From VFZP01 sp043755595 (GTDB taxonomy: Bacteria; Acidobacteriota; Terriglobia; Bryobacterales; Bryobacteraceae), in the NCBI GenBank assembly GCA_043755595.1, contig JAYUSQ010000117.1, positions 1-64,000 on the forward strand: a DNA stretch of 64,000 bases, given 5' to 3'. Position 1 is the stretch's first letter. Each line of letters opens with the position of its first letter. This document shows, piece after piece, positions 43,156 to 52,882 of this stretch. The notes under the pieces are model-generated. The model did not search any database. It saw only the letters and a program-made list of their open reading frames with translations, and had not been told where the DNA came from. Made by a program: the position numbers and the translations under genes.

Positions 43156-45258
43156 ATGAATTTGTCGTTGCGCGGCGAAGCGGAGGAGATATTGAGGAGG
43201 CTGGCAGGCGATGCGGCCAGCCTTCGCGACGACCAATGGACCGCGATTGAGGCGCTTGTCGTTGGCCGCCGCCGTGTGTTATGCGTTCAACGCACCGGGT
43301 GGGGAAAGTCTGCCGTCTATTTCGTGGCGACGGTTCTCCTCCGCCGCCAGAAGTCGGGACCAACCCTGATCATTTCTCCGCTATTGGCCCTGATGCGGAA
43401 TCAAATTGAGGCCGCCACCCGGGCTGGGGTTGTCGCGAGAACTATCAACTCGACAAATCTATCGGAATGGAATGACGTCTACGACGAGGTGCTTGATGGG
43501 AAGATCGACGCCCTTCTGGTCAGCCCTGAACGGCTGACTCACCCTGATTTTCGAGACTACATCCTCCCCAAGTTGGCATCTGCCACTGGCCTGCTGGTTG
43601 TTGACGAAGCGCACTGTATTAGCGATTGGGGGCACGACTTTCGTCCAGACTACCGTAGGATCCGTAGCCTTCTGGATCAACTCTCTCCTGGAGTACCCGT
43701 GCTCGCTACAACCGCGACCGCCAATGCCCGCGTTGTTGCCGATGTTGCCGAACAACTCGGCGAAACGATGGTGTTGCGGGGGCCATTGGATCGCGAGTCC
43801 CTCCAACTGTCAGTGCTTTCGCTGCCTAGTTCAGCCCATCGTCTTGCTTGGCTTGCCGATCACCTTGGAAAATTGCCGGGTTCCGGAATTGTTTACGCCC
43901 TGACTGTCGGTGCTGGGCAGCAAGCCGCTGAGTTTCTGAGTTCACGCGGACATTCTGTGATTGCGTATAGCTCGAAGACAGAAGACCTCGAACGCCGCGC
44001 TGCTGAAGCTGATCTCTTAGCTAACCGCACGAAAGCCTTGGTCGCGACTTCAGCACTCGGAATGGGTTTCGACAAGGCTGACCTCGGATTTGTGGTTCAC
44101 TTGGGCGCTCCGCCTTCTCCGATCGCGTACTACCAGCAAATTGGTCGCGCTGGCCGCGCTATCGATCAGGCCTTGGTGATCCTTCTCCCCAGCGACCAAG
44201 ATTTAGCGATATGGAGATACTTCGCAACGCTTTCATTCCCACCAGAGAAGCAGGTTCGTTTAGTCCTCCAAGCTCTCTCCTTCGTAAGTACCCCTTTGTC
44301 GACGTCAATCATCGAACATGTTGTTGACTTGAGTCGGGGGCGCCTTGAACACATGCTCAAGGTTCTGGATGTCGACGGAGTCGTCAAAAGAGTGGATGGT
44401 GGTTGGGTAGCAACTGGTGAACCATGGCAGCACGACGCCGAACGATATGAGCGCGTAAGTGCGGCGCGAAAAGTCGAACAAGACGCGATGCTGGACTATG
44501 TCGCAAGCGGAGACTGTCGTCTCGAGTTTCTCCGTCGGTGTCTTGATGATTCGCTGGCGGCGCCATGTGGGCGATGCGATAACTGCACCCGGAATAGTCT
44601 TCCATCGGAAGTCTTAGAAGAGACGCTAAGTGCTCTTAAGGTCTTTGTTAACCGCGTAGGGGTCCGCATCGCTCCTCGTACCCAATGGCCAACCGGCCTG
44701 CGCCTGTTTAGAATCCCCCTCTCAGGCCGTATTTCAAGTGACGAGGTTGCTGATACCGGGCGAGTTATAGCGCGATTGACGGACCTCGGGTGGGGCGAAG
44801 ACCTTAGGGCGCTTTTCGACGTCGCGAGCGATCAGCGAGTTCCGAATCGAGTCATTGATCTTGCTCTGCAGGTCCTTAGTGACTGGCTGCAAGAAGCAAG
44901 GTTCAACCTTGGTGGAGTAGTTATGGTGGAATCACTTCGCCGGTCCAACCTTGTCACCAGCTTTGCAGACGGCATTGCCGCCGGGATCGGAGTGCCCATT
45001 CTGGGCAGCCTTTCCCTCGGGGAGGTGCCGGATGGTTCCAAGGCCAATAGTGCTCGCCGCGTCGCCGCGCTCTACGGTCGTGTGGCCGTCTCAGACGGAC
45101 TCGCCGTTGCCTGTAAAGAGGCAGGGAAGTCAATCGTTCTTGTCGATGACTTGGTTGATTCTGGCTGGACCATGACGTTGGCGGCCCGCGCCCTGCGCCG
45201 TGCGGGTGCCTCATCAGTATTGCCGCTTGCGATCGCTTCTGCGGGCCGAAGGGGATAG
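43156..45258 (+). CDS. RecQ-like DNA helicase fused to phosphoribosyltransferase domain
   Basis: 700 residues. Helicase motifs: GWGKS (48-52), DEAH (150-153), TTATA, and YYQQIGRAGRA; the zinc-binding part has CRLEFLRRC and CGRCDNC. The C-terminal 130 residues carry a PRTase-like segment ending IVLVDDLVDSGWT (about 660-672), a PRPP-binding loop. RecQ-PRTase fusions occur in actinobacteria and others, role unknown. Lower GC and distinct codon use suggest import. It starts the small island 42469..46295 with the GIY-YIG gene convergent 8 bases away. Confidence 0.85.
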   Translation: MNLSLRGEAEEILRRLAGDAASLRDDQWTAIEALVVGRRRVLCVQRTGWGKSAVYFVATVLLRRQKSGPTLIISPLLALMRNQIEAATRAGVVARTINSTNLSEWNDVYDEVLDGKIDALLVSPERLTHPDFRDYILPKLASATGLLVVDEAHCISDWGHDFRPDYRRIRSLLDQLSPGVPVLATTATANARVVADVAEQLGETMVLRGPLDRESLQLSVLSLPSSAHRLAWLADHLGKLPGSGIVYALTVGAGQQAAEFLSSRGHSVIAYSSKTEDLERRAAEADLLANRTKALVATSALGMGFDKADLGFVVHLGAPPSPIAYYQQIGRAGRAIDQALVILLPSDQDLAIWRYFATLSFPPEKQVRLVLQALSFVSTPLSTSIIEHVVDLSRGRLEHMLKVLDVDGVVKRVDGGWVATGEPWQHDAERYERVSAARKVEQDAMLDYVASGDCRLEFLRRCLDDSLAAPCGRCDNCTRNSLPSEVLEETLSALKVFVNRVGVRIAPRTQWPTGLRLFRIPLSGRISSDEVADTGRVIARLTDLGWGEDLRALFDVASDQRVPNRVIDLALQVLSDWLQEARFNLGGVVMVESLRRSNLVTSFADGIAAGIGVPILGSLSLGEVPDGSKANSARRVAALYGRVAVSDGLAVACKEAGKSIVLVDDLVDSGWTMTLAARALRRAGASSVLPLAIASAGRRG

Positions 45259-45266
45259 TAAGCTCT

Positions 45267-46295
45267 CTACGCTGGCAAGTAAGATCGATTCCGATAGACG
45301 AACTTACGAACCTGAGCGCATATAGTAATGTGGCATTGTCGATACTCTTCGGGAAAAATATGCCGGAACCTCGACCGGTCTATCCTCGGAGTCGGCTTTC
45401 TGGCAAAGCTGCACACCGGATCCAGAGCATCGTAGTCTTCCATCTGTGATATAAGCTCAGTCCTAACATCAGCAAGGTCACCCTCAAGCCGCTGGACCAT
45501 TGGCAACATCCTTAGATATTCCTCGTGAAGGCTCTCCAGTTCGGGTGTGCGCGGTGTTGCCTCCTGCGGTTCAGTTTCGTCACGGAGGAGCTTTGCTGCC
45601 GATGCTTCAGCCTTCTGATCAGCCAGCGCTAGAGCCTCGTATTGATCCAAGAAATCGACGGCCTTTGGCATCCGTCTCCATCGAAATGCACCCTGGATGA
45701 CCGTAGTCTTGCATTCGCTCGCGATCGATGGAAACTGGTTCTCAGCTACGGCGCTGTTAAAGCGCTCGCCCGGAGGGATAAGCTTGACTCGGACGATGCC
45801 TGGTATGCTGAGGCTACTTCCCGTTGCCGCCTGGAGGCGCGCCTCGACCGTCCGGAGGACGAGCTTGGCCGGTACGAGTTGCCGCATGATATCTCGCGCG
45901 CCCCGGTGTAACTGGAACTCTTCAGGAGTGGCTCGTCGAACCCTCCCGTTTGAGACGCTTGCCGTTATCTCGGCCTCCCTAGCCTTGCGATTTCCGATTT
46001 GCAGGACGGCTTTCTTGGCTTCTTCGACGAGGGCCGGAAGACCGGCACGGTTACATCTAAGCCATTCAGGTTTGAGCATGTCTGTTGCGTGTAGACGATG
46101 CATGAAATGCTCGACCTCTCGATGCCAGGGCGTTTCAAGCGATTCGAATAAGATGAGGTCATAGGGGTTTCCGGTTTGTAGCGTTGAGATCCGGCGCAAC
46201 ACGTCGCCAGTCGTAGTGCCAATTTTCACAAGGCCGAAATCACGGTCAGCGTTGGATACGTCCCTAAGAGTCAAGAAATAGACATAGCCGCACAT
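45267..46295 (-). CDS. GIY-YIG-type nuclease domain protein (T5orf172-like)
   Basis: 342 residues. GYVYFLTLRD near 3-12, LVKIGTTTGDVLRRISTLQTG near 23-43 and HREVEHFMHRLHA are the GIY-YIG/T5orf172 (Mug113) signature with the Arg and Glu positions. The rest is mixed helical with a coiled-coil-like stretch (LESLHEEYLRMLPMVQRLEGDL). Family members are found in phages and defence loci. Convergent with the RecQ-PRTase gene. Role unknown. Confidence 0.72.
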   Translation of the reverse strand: MCGYVYFLTLRDVSNADRDFGLVKIGTTTGDVLRRISTLQTGNPYDLILFESLETPWHREVEHFMHRLHATDMLKPEWLRCNRAGLPALVEEAKKAVLQIGNRKAREAEITASVSNGRVRRATPEEFQLHRGARDIMRQLVPAKLVLRTVEARLQAATGSSLSIPGIVRVKLIPPGERFNSAVAENQFPSIASECKTTVIQGAFRWRRMPKAVDFLDQYEALALADQKAEASAAKLLRDETEPQEATPRTPELESLHEEYLRMLPMVQRLEGDLADVRTELISQMEDYDALDPVCSFARKPTPRIDRSRFRHIFPEEYRQCHITICAQVRKFVYRNRSYLPA

Positions 46296-46418
46296 ACGGG
46301 GGACTCACTCCTTGATGCGAATCTCAGGAGTTCGCCCATTGACCGTGAACCGAAAGTGCAACAACCGCCTCCTCGCTTCGAATCGAATTTCATCATCTTA
46401 GTGTATTAAAAGCGAAAA

Positions 46419-46447
46419 CGGCAGATGGGGTTGAACCCGATCTGCCG
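46419..46447 (-). terminator. Intrinsic terminator of pnp
   Basis: A long near-perfect hairpin (CGGCAGAT and ATCTGCCG with inner GGTT/AACC pairs) lies 29 bases past the pnp stop. On the minus strand it is followed by TTTTCGCTTTTAA, a T-rich tail. This is a good rho-independent terminator for the rpsO-pnp operon. Confidence 0.8.
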
Positions 46448-46476
46448 CTATCCTTCGAAACTTGTCTAACTCCGGC

Positions 46477-48621
46477 TTACGAAGTAGTCGGCGCGCCCTT
46501 CATCTTCTCCCGCAACTCCTTCAGCACCGCCCGTCGGCTTAGCTTGATCTTGTTGCCTTCCAGCGCCAGCACCTTCACCTGAATCTGGTCGCCTTCCTTC
46601 AACTCATCGGTCACCAGCTTCACGCGCGACTCCGCGATCTCGCTGATATGCAGCAACCCATCGGTACCCGGGAAAATCTCCACAAAAGCGCCGAAGTCCA
46701 CAATGCGGACCACCTTGCCCAAGTAGATCTTGCCAATCTCGGCCACCGCGCAGATGTCGGTGATGCGTTGAATCGCAGCCGCCGCGGCCGTACCGGTGGT
46801 GGAGAAAATCTTCACCGTGCCGTCGTCCTCGACGTCGATCTTCACACCCGTTTCGTCGACGATCGAGCGGATCATCTTGCCGCCCGGCCCAATCAACTCG
46901 CGGATCTTGTCCACCGGAATCATCATCGTATGGATGCGCGGAGCATGTTGCGAAAGGTCCGCTCTCGGCTCGGAAAGCGCCGTCGCCATCCGCTCCAGAA
47001 TGAACAAACGCGCCACGCGAGCCTGCTCCAATGCCTCACGCATAACCTGCGTCGTGACGTTCGGCATCTTCAGATCCATCTGCAGCGCGGTGATGCCGTC
47101 CTTGGTCCCGGCCACCTTGAAGTCCATGTCGCCGTAGTGATCTTCGGCGCCCGCGATATCCGTAAGAATCGCGTACTTATCGCCTTCCACCACCAAGCCC
47201 ATCGCAATGCCAGCCACCGGAGCCGTGATCGGCACGCCGGCGTCCATCAGCGCGAGTATGCCGCCGCAAACCGAAGCCATCGAACTCGAACCGTTCGACT
47301 CCAGAATCTCGCTCACCACCTTCATGGTGTACGGGAATTTCTTGTCGTCGGGCAGCACGGGGTTGATCGCGCGTTCGGCCAATGCGCCGTGGCCAATCTC
47401 ACGCCGGCCGGGGCCGCGCATGAAGCCCACTTCGTTCACGCTGAACGGCGGGAAATTATAGAACAGCATGAAGCGCTTTTCCTTCATGCCATCCGGATCC
47501 AGCAGTTCGATGCGCTGCGCGTCGTCTGTGGTGCCAAGTGTCGTCGTGACCAGCGCCTGCGTTTCGCCACGAGTAAACAACCCGGAGCCATGCGTGCGCG
47601 GCAACAGGTTCACTTCGCAATCGATGTTGCGAATTTCGTCGAACCGGCGGCCATCCGGACGCTTCTTCGACAGCAGCATCTCGTCGCGGAAAATCTTTTC
47701 CTTCAGGCTGTCAAACAGCGCGCCCGCTTCGCTTTCCGCCGCCTTCTTCAGCTTCTCGTCGGTGATCCCAGCCGACATCGCCACCGCAGCCTGCTCATGC
47801 AGAGCGTCCACGCGGCTGTAGCTATCCAGCTTCGAATACTTCTTAGTATCCAGAGCGTCAGTCAGATCCTTGCGCACCAGCGCTTCGATCTTGGCCAGCA
47901 TCTCGGTGTTCGGCGACGGCGAAACATAGTTGCGCTTCGGCTTGCCGCACTTCTTGACTAATTCCTCAATGCCCGCGATGATCTTCTTGCAGCACTCCAG
48001 GCCGTACTCGATGCAATCGACTACCTTGTCTTCCTTGACGCCCTTGCCTCCGGCTTCCACCATCACGATACCGGTCGCCGTACCGGCCACCAGGATGCTG
48101 AAGTCCGCAGCCTTCTCTTGCGCGTAGACAGGATTCGGAACCATCTCGCCATTGACCAGGCCCACGCGGCAACCGGCCAAGAGATGATGGAAAGGAATTT
48201 CGGAAATCGCCAGCGCGGCGGCCGCCCCGACAATCGCCAGCGGAGCGGGATCGCGCTCCGGATCCGCCGACATGACCATCGCGATCACCTGCGTCTCGCA
48301 CATGTAGCCTTCGGGGAACAGCGGGCGGATCGGACGGTCGATCAGGCGGCAGGTCAGAACTTCTTTTTCAGTCGGCCGGCCTTCTCGCTTGATGAAGCCG
48401 CCGGGAAAACGTCCAGCTGCGTACGTCGCTTCGCGGTAATCGACGGTAAGCGGAAAGAATGTTCCGCCGGGTTTGGGTTTTTGGTTGGAACAGGCGGTGA
48501 CCAGCACGACATTGTCGCCGGATCTCACCACCACGGCGCCATTGGCCTGCTTGGCCAACTTACCGGATTCTAGTGTGATCTCGACGCCTTTGCCCAGATC
48601 CACCGTAACGGAATGCAACAT
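46477..48621 (-). CDS. pnp: Polynucleotide phosphorylase
   Basis: 714 residues with AAGGAG 7 bases before the ATG. Two RNase PH-like halves (SNQKPKPGGTFFPLTVDY; FSVNEVGFMRGPGRREIGHGALAERA), a KH domain (IRELIGPGGKMIRSIVDETG, about 560-610) and an S1 domain (VRIVDFGAFVEIFPGTDGLL) in normal order. It degrades RNA 3'-5' using phosphate and is part of the degradosome in many bacteria. It sits 60 bases after rpsO, the conserved operon order. Confidence 0.96.
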   Translation of the reverse strand: MLHSVTVDLGKGVEITLESGKLAKQANGAVVVRSGDNVVLVTACSNQKPKPGGTFFPLTVDYREATYAAGRFPGGFIKREGRPTEKEVLTCRLIDRPIRPLFPEGYMCETQVIAMVMSADPERDPAPLAIVGAAAALAISEIPFHHLLAGCRVGLVNGEMVPNPVYAQEKAADFSILVAGTATGIVMVEAGGKGVKEDKVVDCIEYGLECCKKIIAGIEELVKKCGKPKRNYVSPSPNTEMLAKIEALVRKDLTDALDTKKYSKLDSYSRVDALHEQAAVAMSAGITDEKLKKAAESEAGALFDSLKEKIFRDEMLLSKKRPDGRRFDEIRNIDCEVNLLPRTHGSGLFTRGETQALVTTTLGTTDDAQRIELLDPDGMKEKRFMLFYNFPPFSVNEVGFMRGPGRREIGHGALAERAINPVLPDDKKFPYTMKVVSEILESNGSSSMASVCGGILALMDAGVPITAPVAGIAMGLVVEGDKYAILTDIAGAEDHYGDMDFKVAGTKDGITALQMDLKMPNVTTQVMREALEQARVARLFILERMATALSEPRADLSQHAPRIHTMMIPVDKIRELIGPGGKMIRSIVDETGVKIDVEDDGTVKIFSTTGTAAAAAIQRITDICAVAEIGKIYLGKVVRIVDFGAFVEIFPGTDGLLHISEIAESRVKLVTDELKEGDQIQVKVLALEGNKIKLSRRAVLKELREKMKGAPTTS

Positions 48622-48681
48622 CAGTTTCTCCTTGATAAGATCAAGTGAGACTGCGGAGGGATGTAGAAGGGGGGCTGCCCG

Positions 48682-48951
48682 TTAGTGGCGCAAGCCTAGC
48701 CTGTCGATCAACGTCTTGTAGCGTTGCGGGCCTGTGCGCTTCAGATAGTTCAGCAGTCGCCGGCGTCGCGCAACCATTAACAACAGGCCGCGACGGCTGT
48801 GGTGATCCTTTTTGTTCACCTTGAAATGATCGGTGAGCTGGAGGATCCGGCTGCTGAGCAGCGCTACTTGGACCTCTGGCGAACCCGTATCGGACTTGTG
48901 AGTCTTATACGTCGTGATTACGTTTTGTTTTGCTTCAGCCGCCAGTGCCAT
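48682..48951 (-). CDS. rpsO: 30S ribosomal protein S15
   Basis: 89 residues, normal length. Conserved blocks TGSPEVQVALLSSRILQLTDHF, KDHHSRRGLLLMV and RRRLLNYLKR are the S15 family signature and bind 16S rRNA. It precedes pnp, as in most bacteria. The divergent palindrome at 48992 lies just upstream. Confidence 0.97.
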   Translation of the reverse strand: MALAAEAKQNVITTYKTHKSDTGSPEVQVALLSSRILQLTDHFKVNKKDHHSRRGLLLMVARRRRLLNYLKRTGPQRYKTLIDRLGLRH

Positions 48952-48991
48952 TCGAAACTACGAACTCCTAGTCTTCCTAATCAGATACTTT

Positions 48992-49008
48992 GTACCCTCA
49001 CAGGGTAC
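48992..49008. promoter_or_regulatory. Palindrome in the divergent rpsO / large secreted protein gap
   Basis: GTACCCT and AGGGTAC form a perfect 7-base inverted repeat with a CAC centre, between the rpsO start (48951) and the plus-strand gene start (49027). It could be an operator or a promoter-overlapping site for either gene. No regulator is known from the window. Confidence 0.35.
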
Positions 49009-49026
49009 CATAAGTACAGTCTCCTT

Positions 49027-52000
49027 ATGCAACTCGGTTTCGGAACGGTGACGGGGGCGATGTTGTGCCTGCCCCTGCTGGCCGGGATTTTGACGGCGCA
49101 ATCAGGGGCGGTGCGTGGCTACGGCCGATTGATCTCGCATGATCTTGAAGTGGTGGAGGGCTGCTCCGGTCTTACCTCGCCCGCCTCTCGCAAGGTGACC
49201 CTGTCCTCCGGGCAACCGTTGCCGATTCCCTTGCCGATCACCTGCGGCGTGACGACCTTGCGCGTGAATCGATTCCGGCTCAGCGTGCCTCCGCGTACCG
49301 AACCCGGTCTGTTCACGGGCCAGCAAATCGCCTTCGACGTACCGATGCAGGTCTCCTATGATCTCTCGGCCGATTGGAGCGGCGGACTGCCCGTGACGAT
49401 CGAAGCCAACGTCGCCGCAGTGGCGGGCGTTGAGGTATCGCTTTGTAACGATACGCTCAGTGCGAATCTGAATTCGCAAGCCTCGAGAGTTTGCCAGTGG
49501 ACCTCGGTCGGCGCCTCGCTTGCCGATGGCTTCTCGCTCAACTCGCGCTTCAGTTATGCGCCTGCATCCGGGAGCGGACCAATCTGGTCCGTGAAATCCA
49601 CGGCGCGTTACGCCTGGACCGCCGCACCCGCCATTGAGCGAATCGAAATCGTGCAAGCCGTGCAGACCGAAGATCAACGTGTTCCGCTCTTCGCCGGTAA
49701 GCCCACGCACGTGCGGATTTTTCCTATCGGAGCCGCGCCGGAATCGACGCGCGTGCAACTGGAAGTGAAGTACCCCGGCGGCGTCTGGCGCACGACACCG
49801 GCCCGCACCGTCGTCGTCCCCGTGCAACTGAATCGCGCCTCCGACGCGCGTTCGTTCTTGATTCCGCTGCCTCCCGAAGTTGTAGCGGCGCCCGGTCCGC
49901 TTGTGATCGATGCGCAATTGCTCACTGGCGAAAGCCGTCTCCTCGCCGCGTTAACCAAGCCATTCACAGCCGATATTGTCGAAGCGCCGCGCGCCGCGCT
50001 GCTCGGCTACATGCAGGTCTGTGAAAGTTCAGCCGACGGTCGCGATCGCGTCTGTCCCAATGCGGCGGCTTCATCCCCGCAAATTCTCGGCGCAGTGGCT
50101 GAGCAGATCATGCCCGTGACATCGCTGCCGCAAACGATGTTGGGCTTGGTAGTCGTGCCCGCTGGGCTTGGCGTTGATACCCTCCGGCGCCTGGCGCGCT
50201 TGCGGCAATGGTTCGCCGATGTCCCAACAAACCCCGCCGCCATCGTAGCGGCCGTGCTGCCCGCCCAAAGTGAATGGGCCGCGCGCCTGGCCGGCCGTTG
50301 GTCTCCATCGTTGCGGCTCGCATTTGCCTCCGATGATCCACGTGGGCCGCTGCAACTCGCGCGCGCCGTATCGGCGGCCCACGGTGTCGTGCCGTTGGCT
50401 GCCACTGCGGTAACCGGAGGTTTCGATCTCCGCTCAGGCTCCGTGATCGCCGCTGGTGACCCCGCTTGGTTCGGCGCCTCAACCGTAGAGGCGCTCGCGG
50501 CATCCCTCCGTCCGCGCGTCGGGATCTTCCCCGGGGCCAGCGAATTCCTCACCATCTCGGGTTCCATCGCGCGTGACAAATCCACGGGCTCAATCGGCTT
50601 CGGATTTCGCACCGCGATCCCGATGGCGGTCTTCCCGTTCGATGTCGCTGCGCCCGCCTGCCTCCGTCTTTCGGCGGGAAGCGGAGAAGTGAATACCTTT
50701 TGTTTCGCTGTCGAACCGCTCGACGAATCGGCTTCCGAAGACGCCTTCTCCGTTCGCCTTCCGTGGCTCGCCGGCACGCAGCGAATCACGCTTCTATATG
50801 ATGGCGTCGAACTGGCGACGCGCAACCTTTCCGCCTCGCCGCCCCAAGCTGAACTCCTCACGCCGCAAGCGGGCAACCGGATCCCGGAAGGCCCGCTCAC
50901 GGTGCAATGGTCGGGCAGCGATGCCGACGGCGATGCCCTGCGATACGACTTGCTGATCTCCACCGACGGCGGCACAACGTGGACGCCCATCGTCTGCGAA
51001 CTCGATCGTACGGACTTCACTCTCGATACGTCCATGTTCCCCACTTCCTCGCGCGTGCTGCTCCAGTTGCGGTTTAGCGATGGGCTGCAATCGGGAGCCG
51101 TCACCACTGGCCCCTTCGAATTCATCGGCGCGGGCGGCCAGATCCAGGCGCCAACCCTGGTTGCGTTACCACCCATGTTGGCGGGCCAGCCAACCGAAGC
51201 CAATATTCCAATCGCGAACTCGGGCAGTGGAACCTTGTTTCTGGATTCACTGACCATCGCCAGTCCATCTGTGCAGTTGATCGGCCCTTCGTTCCCCGCG
51301 CAAATCGCGCCCGGCTCGTCGATGCCCTTGCGGCTCCGCATCATTCCTCCGTCCCTGGGAGCGTTGTCGTCGGCCATCGCCATCGATGGGCCGCTAACGG
51401 CCGCGCGTATTCAAGTGACGGGCCGAGGCGTCAATGCGCGAGGTCCCCAAATCGAGACCGCACCCGCCTCGCTCGACTTCGGTCCGTTGACCACTGGGGA
51501 GTCGCGAGAGCTGACGCTGACGATCGGCAACGGAGGCGGCGCGCCGCTCACGATTACCGCGCCCAAGTTATCCCAAGCCTTCCGCATCTCCGGCTTCGAC
51601 GCACCGCTGACGCTGGCGCCTGCCGGTCAGCAACAACTCACCGTGCGCTTTCAGCCCGTCTCCGCCGGCTCGGCGTTTGAAGCCTTCACGCTCGAAAGCG
51701 ACGACCCGCTTCGCCGCACGCTCACCGTCGCGTTCTCCGGCCACGCCGTCGATACTGTTGTATCGAAAAATCCGAAGATCGACGTCCGCCCTGCCCCATC
51801 GGCCGACTTCGGCAACGTGCGCATCGGCGTGCCGTCACAGCAAACTTTCACCGTGCGCAACTCAGGCGTCGCGCCGCTGGTGATTCAGCGATTGTCGGTC
51901 GCACCCGCCGACTACTCAGTCCGCGATTTTCCCCGTCTGCCGTTGACGCTCGCCCCGGGGACCGAGCAGCTATTCTTCGTCCGCCTCGACGCCACCGCGA

Positions 52001-52593
52001 CAGGCGCGCGGCTGGGCTCGTTGCAGTTCGATTCAAATGACCCGGTAACGCCCGTGCTCCGCATCGGTCTTAGCGCCGTCGCGTCGCTCCCCATCTCCGG
52101 GACCGTCGTGCTGCAACTAGACGATGGTGTCTTCGAACGATACGCCGGCTTCACCAGCGGCGATGGCTTCTTCCTCAATCGCCTGAAGCCCTCCGCCTAT
52201 CCCGCAACGCTGAAAGCGATCCGAATCTACTTTGGCGAGCGCAGTCTTGAACCCGGCGAAAACTTCGGCCTGCTCTGGGCGGCGCACCCCACCGGAGCCG
52301 AAGACCTACCCGCGAACCTCCGCATGCAATCCACGTCGGCCACCGTGCGCAACCCGGTCGAGTTCGTCGAATATCCAGTGACCACGCCCATCACGATCGA
52401 ATCCGGCGATTTTCTCGTCGGCTTCCAAACTAACAAACCGACTGCCGCTCCGCTCGATACCTCGGCGGGTCAAACCCGGCGCACCTACGTCAGTCGCGAC
52501 GGAGCTTCGTGGAGGCCTTCGGAGCTCTCGCAAGGCTTCCCCTCCGGCGTCTTCGCCGTACGCGCTGTGGTTGATGTTGGTGTGAAGCCGTAG
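49027..52593 (+). CDS. Large secreted protein with repeated ASH/HYDIN-like (choice-of-anchor D) domains
   Basis: 1188 residues from the ATG at 49027, chosen because it starts a signal peptide (GAMLCLPLLAGILTAQSG); the frame is open further upstream but would run through the rpsO start. About the first 580 residues have no motif I recognise. An FN3-like segment (PLTVQWSGSDADGDALRYDL) follows near 630-690. At about 707, 807 and 916 there are three domains with the choice-of-anchor D pattern (ASLDFGPLTTGESRELTLTI; ADFGNVRIGVPSQQTFTV). The end is a short beta-rich region. Such proteins are secreted adhesins or surface factors in Acidobacteria; specific role unknown. Confidence 0.8.
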   Translation: MQLGFGTVTGAMLCLPLLAGILTAQSGAVRGYGRLISHDLEVVEGCSGLTSPASRKVTLSSGQPLPIPLPITCGVTTLRVNRFRLSVPPRTEPGLFTGQQIAFDVPMQVSYDLSADWSGGLPVTIEANVAAVAGVEVSLCNDTLSANLNSQASRVCQWTSVGASLADGFSLNSRFSYAPASGSGPIWSVKSTARYAWTAAPAIERIEIVQAVQTEDQRVPLFAGKPTHVRIFPIGAAPESTRVQLEVKYPGGVWRTTPARTVVVPVQLNRASDARSFLIPLPPEVVAAPGPLVIDAQLLTGESRLLAALTKPFTADIVEAPRAALLGYMQVCESSADGRDRVCPNAAASSPQILGAVAEQIMPVTSLPQTMLGLVVVPAGLGVDTLRRLARLRQWFADVPTNPAAIVAAVLPAQSEWAARLAGRWSPSLRLAFASDDPRGPLQLARAVSAAHGVVPLAATAVTGGFDLRSGSVIAAGDPAWFGASTVEALAASLRPRVGIFPGASEFLTISGSIARDKSTGSIGFGFRTAIPMAVFPFDVAAPACLRLSAGSGEVNTFCFAVEPLDESASEDAFSVRLPWLAGTQRITLLYDGVELATRNLSASPPQAELLTPQAGNRIPEGPLTVQWSGSDADGDALRYDLLISTDGGTTWTPIVCELDRTDFTLDTSMFPTSSRVLLQLRFSDGLQSGAVTTGPFEFIGAGGQIQAPTLVALPPMLAGQPTEANIPIANSGSGTLFLDSLTIASPSVQLIGPSFPAQIAPGSSMPLRLRIIPPSLGALSSAIAIDGPLTAARIQVTGRGVNARGPQIETAPASLDFGPLTTGESRELTLTIGNGGGAPLTITAPKLSQAFRISGFDAPLTLAPAGQQQLTVRFQPVSAGSAFEAFTLESDDPLRRTLTVAFSGHAVDTVVSKNPKIDVRPAPSADFGNVRIGVPSQQTFTVRNSGVAPLVIQRLSVAPADYSVRDFPRLPLTLAPGTEQLFFVRLDATATGARLGSLQFDSNDPVTPVLRIGLSAVASLPISGTVVLQLDDGVFERYAGFTSGDGFFLNRLKPSAYPATLKAIRIYFGERSLEPGENFGLLWAAHPTGAEDLPANLRMQSTSATVRNPVEFVEYPVTTPITIESGDFLVGFQTNKPTAAPLDTSAGQTRRTYVSRDGASWRPSELSQGFPSGVFAVRAVVDVGVKP

Positions 52594-52609
52594 CGCTGCG
52601 TGCCGACGC

Positions 52610-52882
52610 TCAGCCAAAAAAACCTTCGCCTTGCAATCGATCCAAATCCCGGCTGCCACGGACGATGCGAATCAAGTCGATTCCGTCTTTTTCGAAGCCA
52701 TCGGTGACGCGAAACGTCGCATGTGCTCAAGTTCAGTCTTGGTCGCGAGTATCCGGCTTCCGCTTTCCGGCTGACTGCCCAGCATTGCGGCTGTCGCATC
52801 GACGGCTGCCAGAAAGCGATCGGCCGTTTCGATACCCGCGTTCTTTCGGGATCGGGCGCGTTTCTAATCGGGCGCGTTTCTA
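52610..52882 (-). pseudogene. ParE/RelE-type toxin relic
   Basis: Read with frame changes, this minus-strand stretch encodes FLAAVDATAAMLGSQPESGS and TELEHMRRF, then in the next frame FRVTDGFEKDGIDLIRIVRG and SRDLDRLQGEGFFG, ending at a TGA (52612..52610). This is the C-terminal two-thirds of a ParE-family toxin. The expected N-terminus is missing and a frameshift lies near 52705. At the junction with the antitoxin a 15-base sequence is doubled (52851..52865 and 52867..52881). It cannot make the toxin. Confidence 0.75.

Noticed and set aside
46648..47961. Long plus-strand frame opposite pnp
   Set aside because: It lies wholly within pnp, has Arg/His-rich shadow composition and no ribosome site.
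48799..49026. N-terminal extension of the large secreted protein gene
   Set aside because: The upstream in-frame codons run antisense to rpsO; the ATG at 49027 starts a proper signal peptide.
50007..51383. Long minus-strand frame within the large secreted protein gene
   Set aside because: Ser/Arg/Pro-rich shadow without motifs; the plus-strand gene has a signal peptide and domain repeats.
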